A DNA stretch of 7,604 nt, taken from Clostridiales bacterium. Its GTDB lineage: Bacteria; Bacillota; Clostridia; UBA8921. The stretch is taken from assembly GCA_003535395.1 (NCBI GenBank), contig DOHE01000066.1:1-7604 (forward strand), written 5' to 3'. This document shows, piece after piece, positions 4,338-7,604 of the stretch. The translations under genes and the position numbers were made by a program. The notes below the pieces were generated by a model. The model was not told the DNA's origin. It saw nothing but the letters and a program-made list of their open reading frames with translations, and ran no database searches. Each line of letters begins with the position of its first letter. Within the stretch, counting starts at the first letter, position 1.

Positions 4338-6623
4338 TTATCCCATCTCGTCCCGGCGGATGATCTCATCCTGGGCTTTTTTGCACATGTCCACGAAGGC
4401 GGCGCTGTAGCCGGTGATCCGCACCATCAGGTCCCGGTGTTTGTCCGGGTTTACCTGGGCGTCCCGGAGCTCCGCTGTATCGGTGGCGCTGAGCTGCACC
4501 TGCATCCCGCCCATCTGGAAATAGGTGGAGAGCACGCTCTTCAGCCGCTGCAGACCTGCGTCGCCGCTCACCCAGTCCTTGCGGACCTTCATGTTGAAGG
4601 CGCCGCAGTGGATACGCTGGAAGGGAAGCCGGGCCAGGGAGTGGACCAGGGCGGTGATGCCTTCCGTCGCCATGCCGGCTGTGGGAGAAAGGTTTTCGCT
4701 TAAGGGGGCCTGATTCCTCCGGCCGTCCGGGGTGGCCATGGTGTTGGCCCCTTCCCGGAGATGCCCCATATCGGTGGTCGTGATATTGAAGCAGTGCACG
4801 TCCCGGGTGCCGCCGGGACCGATGCTTTCTTCATCAATGATATCCAGGAGGAGGTTCATGAGGCGGGCGGCGTGGGTGTCGGCGGAGGTATTATCCGAGC
4901 CGAATTTGGCTGCCTGGAGGCACTGGCTGAGGAGCTCCCCAGCGCCGTCAAAGTCGGCGTGGAGGGCGCGGAGGAGGTCGGGGAGGGTGGTTGTATTATC
5001 CTTGAAGATAAGTCTTTCCAGGGCGGCCATCATGTCGGCGGCTGTGCCGATGTTGCGGATGGAGGTGTTGTAGATGACCGGGTATTTGACGCAGTTGCGG
5101 TAGTGGTTGGCGTTTTCGATGACGTCGTTGGTGAAACAGCTGGTGCAATCCAGCATTTCGGGCAGCATTTCGGCGCGGGCGTTCGCCCTTTCCCGGTAAT
5201 GAGCGAAGGTGTTTTTCACGTCCTCCCGGTACTGCCGGGCGAGCTCATCATAAATCTCGTCCATGGAGCGGAAATCCTGCCGCGGCGTCCCGTCTTCCCG
5301 CATCAGCGCACGCATTATCCGGCGAGGCAGCACGTCCCCCAGCGAGGCGATGACGCCGTAATCCCCGGGGATGTCCGGCCAGTTGCAACCGTGGATGGTG
5401 TAATTCACCGCATCCTGCGCAGCGATGCCTGCGTTTTTCATGGCTGTTATCTGGGTTTCGTCGTTGTAGACCATGAGGGAGGCATTGAGGCGCAGCTTGT
5501 CGCAGACCCTCTCCCACAGCGCTTCCCGCACATCTTTTGTATAACGGAAAATATAGAAGGGGTTCTCGAACCGGGGCAGGATGCGCTCCACGAACAGCTC
5601 CGTCAGCGGATTGTTGACATGGTCGTGCGTATTGCTGTATCCGCCGAGGATCACATACTGGGGAGTGTCATAGGTGGGATTGCGGAACCAGCCGGTATCC
5701 GTGGCGCTGCTCCCGCCCATCTGGTGCTCGCCCCGGCCCAGGATCAGGTTGTTCTTGCAGTTGAAATCGTCGATGATGCAGGCTGCCTGCAAGCGGGTCA
5801 GGATCCCCTGTTCCAGATCTCTCAGATAATACGGCAGCAGCAAATCATCCAGCCGGCCATAGGTCAGGGTGGAGTTGACGGCGGCATAGACGGAATAGGC
5901 ATGACCCACCAGCAGGATCAGCTGCATGGCCTGATAGAATGTTTCCGGGGGCTCCGAAGCCACTTTCCGACAGATGGCCGCCAGCTCTGTGAGGCCCTCT
6001 TTTCCCGCCTCCTCCCCATACCGGATAATATAGGTCTGATACGCCTGGTACACCAGGATCATCCCGGTGAGGAAATCGATTTTCTGATGCGGGTCCTGCC
6101 GCTGCAGGCGCCGCGTCCGCTCCGCTTCCGTCTTCTGGATCAGGCCGCCCAGCCCGTGCTTAAGCAGCAGTTCCCAGGCGAAGGTGATGTGCCCGCCATC
6201 CACCAGCCAGGCGGGGCGGATCTTTCCCGGGTATTTCTTCAGAAACTGCTGCAGGTATGCTTCTTCCTGTTCGTTCGGCACCTTTTCCGGCGCCCTTCCC
6301 AGCAGCAGGTCATAGGGCTTTACCGGGACGGAGGCCCGGGACAGGATATGGCCAAGCCCTTTCCCCAGCTGCAGCGGCTGCGGCGGCTGGGGCAGCGGCT
6401 GGGGCTGCGGCGGCTGGGGCAGCGGCTGGGGCTGCTGCGGCTGGGGCTGCTGCGACTGCGGTTGCTGCAGCCGCTGGCCCTGGAGCAGGTCATCCGCCTC
6501 TTCGATGAGCTGGATCCGCTCCAGCAGGGTGCTTTTTACCGGCTTATTGCGCAGCTGGTCCAGGGCTTCTTGGATGCCCTGACTGCACTTTTGCTTCATT
6601 TCAAATTCGGTTCGGCTGATCAT
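4338..6623 (-). CDS. PFL-like glycyl radical enzyme with Gln/Pro-repeat N-terminal segment
   Basis: A 761-residue glycyl radical enzyme of the pyruvate formate-lyase-like superfamily; these use a stable backbone Gly radical and a thiyl radical to drive lyase, dehydratase or decarboxylase reactions. Numbering from the ATG at 6623: catalytic Cys413 in NYTIHGCNWPDIPGD, PDGR at 632-635 in a typical ATPDGR...PLSENLSPTAG block, QLSATDTAELRDAQVNP before the radical loop, and VRITGYSAAF with Gly738 near the C-terminus. The core resembles the eliminase branch, but the usual GCVE acid is absent; the nearest acid is Asp417. Residues 53-85 are a Gln/Pro repeat between LIEEADDLLQG and GKGLGHILSR. Start choice: GGAGGAGG (6632-6639) is about 8 nt before ATG 6623; an in-frame ATG at 6749 would give 803 residues but lacks a ribosome site. 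No activase gene is visible. The reaction is unknown. Confidence 0.93.
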   Translation of the reverse strand: MISRTEFEMKQKCSQGIQEALDQLRNKPVKSTLLERIQLIEEADDLLQGQRLQQPQSQQPQPQQPQPLPQPPQPQPLPQPPQPLQLGKGLGHILSRASVPVKPYDLLLGRAPEKVPNEQEEAYLQQFLKKYPGKIRPAWLVDGGHITFAWELLLKHGLGGLIQKTEAERTRRLQRQDPHQKIDFLTGMILVYQAYQTYIIRYGEEAGKEGLTELAAICRKVASEPPETFYQAMQLILLVGHAYSVYAAVNSTLTYGRLDDLLLPYYLRDLEQGILTRLQAACIIDDFNCKNNLILGRGEHQMGGSSATDTGWFRNPTYDTPQYVILGGYSNTHDHVNNPLTELFVERILPRFENPFYIFRYTKDVREALWERVCDKLRLNASLMVYNDETQITAMKNAGIAAQDAVNYTIHGCNWPDIPGDYGVIASLGDVLPRRIMRALMREDGTPRQDFRSMDEIYDELARQYREDVKNTFAHYRERANARAEMLPEMLDCTSCFTNDVIENANHYRNCVKYPVIYNTSIRNIGTAADMMAALERLIFKDNTTTLPDLLRALHADFDGAGELLSQCLQAAKFGSDNTSADTHAARLMNLLLDIIDEESIGPGGTRDVHCFNITTTDMGHLREGANTMATPDGRRNQAPLSENLSPTAGMATEGITALVHSLARLPFQRIHCGAFNMKVRKDWVSGDAGLQRLKSVLSTYFQMGGMQVQLSATDTAELRDAQVNPDKHRDLMVRITGYSAAFVDMCKKAQDEIIRRDEMG
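6369..6467 (-). repeat. In-frame tandem repeat coding for a Gln/Pro-rich segment
   Basis: In the GRE gene three 15-bp units encode QQPQS, QQPQP, QQPQP (residues 53-67) and two 27-bp units encode LPQPPQPQP and LPQPPQPLQ (68-85). On the plus strand CGGCTGGGGCTGCTG is repeated exactly at 6423-6437 and 6438-6452, and the 27-bp unit at 6396-6422 is followed leftward by a 21-bp shortened version at 6375-6395. Both unit lengths are multiples of three, so copy-number change would keep the frame. Of the 33 residues, 15 are Gln and 14 Pro. Confidence 0.92.
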
Positions 6624-6631
6624 CGTCTCGT

Positions 6632-6639
6632 CCTCCTCC
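6632..6639 (-). promoter_or_regulatory. Ribosome binding site that sets the GRE start
   Basis: GGAGGAGG on the minus strand, 8 nt before the ATG at 6623. It is the strongest such site near this gene and favours the 761-residue product over the 803-residue frame that opens at 6749. Confidence 0.75.
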
Positions 6640-6663
6640 GCAGATCCGCACAGACCTGGGATG

Positions 6664-6740
6664 CTGCCCGCCCGGTGCGGTGAGCTGATCTGCTGCCCGT
6701 AGGTCCGGCGGGCAGGTCTGCTGCCCGTCCGGTGCGGCTG
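6664..6740. repeat. Imperfect 28-bp repeats with competing hairpins between the SMP-30 and GRE genes
   Basis: CTGCCCG begins three units at 6664, 6693 and 6721; the outer two share CTGCCCG(C/T)CCGGTGCGG. The reverse-complement arm CGGGCAG (6709-6715) can pair with 6693-6699 (9-nt loop) or with 6721-6727 (5-nt loop), but not with both. It lies in the 125-bp gap upstream of the GRE ribosome binding site and would be in the operon transcript. Confidence 0.75.
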
Positions 6741-6748
6741 CTTCAACA

Positions 6749-7604
6749 TTACAGCTCTATTTCGGCCAGCGTTGCCGGCATCTCATGCTTCGTGTTCTTC
6801 TTGTCCGGTCCTGTCACCAGGTCAAAGCAGGAAGCGATGATCCTGCCCTCCCACACGATGGGCTCCCCGGGCTGGTCCAGCCCGCCGTCCAGGCCGTCGC
6901 AGTCCGGGCTTTCGGCGATGCGCTCCACACGGCCGTCGGGGTGGATCTTCACGATAGCATTATCGGAGAAATCGGCGATGTAGAGATTGTCCTGAGCGTC
7001 CCGCACGATACCGTCGGTGGATTTGAGCTGCCGGGGATCCTCAGCCCAGATAATATTATCCAAGATGTCTCCGTCCGGGCCGAAGGTGATCCGATGGACG
7101 GCCCCGTCCCCAAAGTTGCCCACATACAGCCGGCCCCGGCTGTCAAACTCGATGCCGTCCGCGCCGTACTGGCAGTCTAAGTTGCGGGTGAGGAAGGTGG
7201 TGAGGAGGTGCCGGTCCTGCCGGGTGTTGGTGACCGGGATGTCCTGCTCGTCCAGCCCGAACCGATAGACGCCGCTCACCCGCAGGCCGCTTTCGTGGCG
7301 GATACCCGACAGCAGGCTCTGGGTCACGTACAGGTGGCCGCCCCGGATGCGGATGCCGTTGGGGTGTTCCATGCCGAAGGCGACGGTGGTGACTTTTTCG
7401 ACCCCGTTTGCGCTGTACCGGACCCGGAGGATCCGGCCCTTGAACTGAAGCTTCGCATCGCCGCTCCAGCCCTGGTTGTCGCAGATATACAGGTCCCCGT
7501 CCGGCCCGAAGGCGATGCCCATGGGGCAGGCGATGCCTGTCTCCTGCAGGGGCGGCACGTCGAACAGCTTGGTGATGCTGCGGTCGCGCCCGATCCGGAT
7601 AATT
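6749..7604 (-). CDS. SMP-30/gluconolactonase-like beta-propeller protein (5' end beyond window)
   Basis: Six-bladed propeller protein of the SMP-30/gluconolactonase/LRE-like region family; members are metal-dependent lactonases opening aldonolactones or similar rings. Seen: repeated blade motifs ACPMGIAFGPDGDLYICDN, MEHPNGIRI, GADGIEFDSRGRLYVGNFGDG, STDGIVRDAQDNLYIADFSD and EPIVWEGRIIASC, ending ATLAEIEL. The HPNG asparagine and the (S/A)DGI aspartates match positions used for the metal in the family. The frame stays open through the right edge (IIRIGRDRSITKLFDVPP precedes the first possible GTG at 7558), and this upstream part reads like another propeller strand, so the gene is cut by the window and does not start at 7558. 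The stop TAA (6749-6751) overlaps an in-frame ATG of the GRE reading frame (TAATG). No signal peptide can be judged. The substrate is unknown. Confidence 0.85.
   Translation of the reverse strand, partial: IIRIGRDRSITKLFDVPPLQETGIACPMGIAFGPDGDLYICDNQGWSGDAKLQFKGRILRVRYSANGVEKVTTVAFGMEHPNGIRIRGGHLYVTQSLLSGIRHESGLRVSGVYRFGLDEQDIPVTNTRQDRHLLTTFLTRNLDCQYGADGIEFDSRGRLYVGNFGDGAVHRITFGPDGDILDNIIWAEDPRQLKSTDGIVRDAQDNLYIADFSDNAIVKIHPDGRVERIAESPDCDGLDGGLDQPGEPIVWEGRIIASCFDLVTGPDKKNTKHEMPATLAEIEL

Noticed and set aside
4761..6683. A 640-codon open frame on the plus strand antisense to the glycyl radical enzyme
   Set aside because: It is a shadow of GC-rich codon use in the GRE; the translated product has no recognisable family motif, and the opposite strand carries unmistakable GRE motifs throughout.
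6664..6740. CRISPR-like array suggested by units of about 28 bp
   Set aside because: The units are contiguous and imperfect with no unique spacers between them; it is a simple tandem repeat, and no cas gene is present.

Overview
The window looks like part of a catabolic locus from a GC-rich, strictly or largely anaerobic bacterium, most likely a gut-type Clostridia/Firmicutes member. This rests on a glycyl radical enzyme (GRE, an oxygen-sensitive class), strong GGAGG-type ribosome binding sites, extended -10 (TGnTATAAT) promoters and a cobamide-methyltransferase-like URO-D family gene. The taxonomy is an inference; no rRNA or other marker gene is present.

Layout, left to right. (1) About 1-1125, minus strand: N-terminal 370-375 residues of a SulP-family anion permease, with its C-terminus beyond the left edge. 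(2) 1126-1280: a short divergent control region with two back-to-back promoters whose -35 regions overlap. (3) 1281-2513, plus strand: a URO-D/MtaA-type protein with an HxC...C zinc-site pattern. (4) 2514-2838: an AT-rich gap that opens with three tandem 17-bp repeats directly after the stop codon and holds a weak terminator-like hairpin; only doubtful small ORFs are present. (5) 2839-3630, minus: a hydroxypyruvate-isomerase-type TIM-barrel protein with its own well-formed promoter and a GC-rich, repeat-bearing leader. (6) 3852 to the right edge, minus: an apparent operon read right to left as SMP-30/gluconolactonase-like protein (5' end cut by the window), a PFL-like glycyl radical enzyme, and a RidA-family protein.

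The minus-strand genes suggest a pathway for a sugar acid, polyol or related compound: a lactonase-like propeller, a radical lyase/dehydratase, a RidA-type enamine/imine deaminase or damage-control protein, and an aldose-ketose type isomerase. The substrate cannot be read from the sequence. No radical-SAM GRE activase is in the window; it would have to lie upstream (right of 7604) or elsewhere.

The most unusual item is the GRE. Its glycyl-radical loop is canonical, but the catalytic cysteine loop reads GCNWPD, not the GCVE of typical GRE eliminases. Its N-terminal region also carries a 33-residue Gln/Pro repeat encoded by in-frame 15-bp and 27-bp tandem units. Upstream of it lies a 125-bp intercistronic segment of 28-bp repeats in which one arm can pair with either of two flanking arms.
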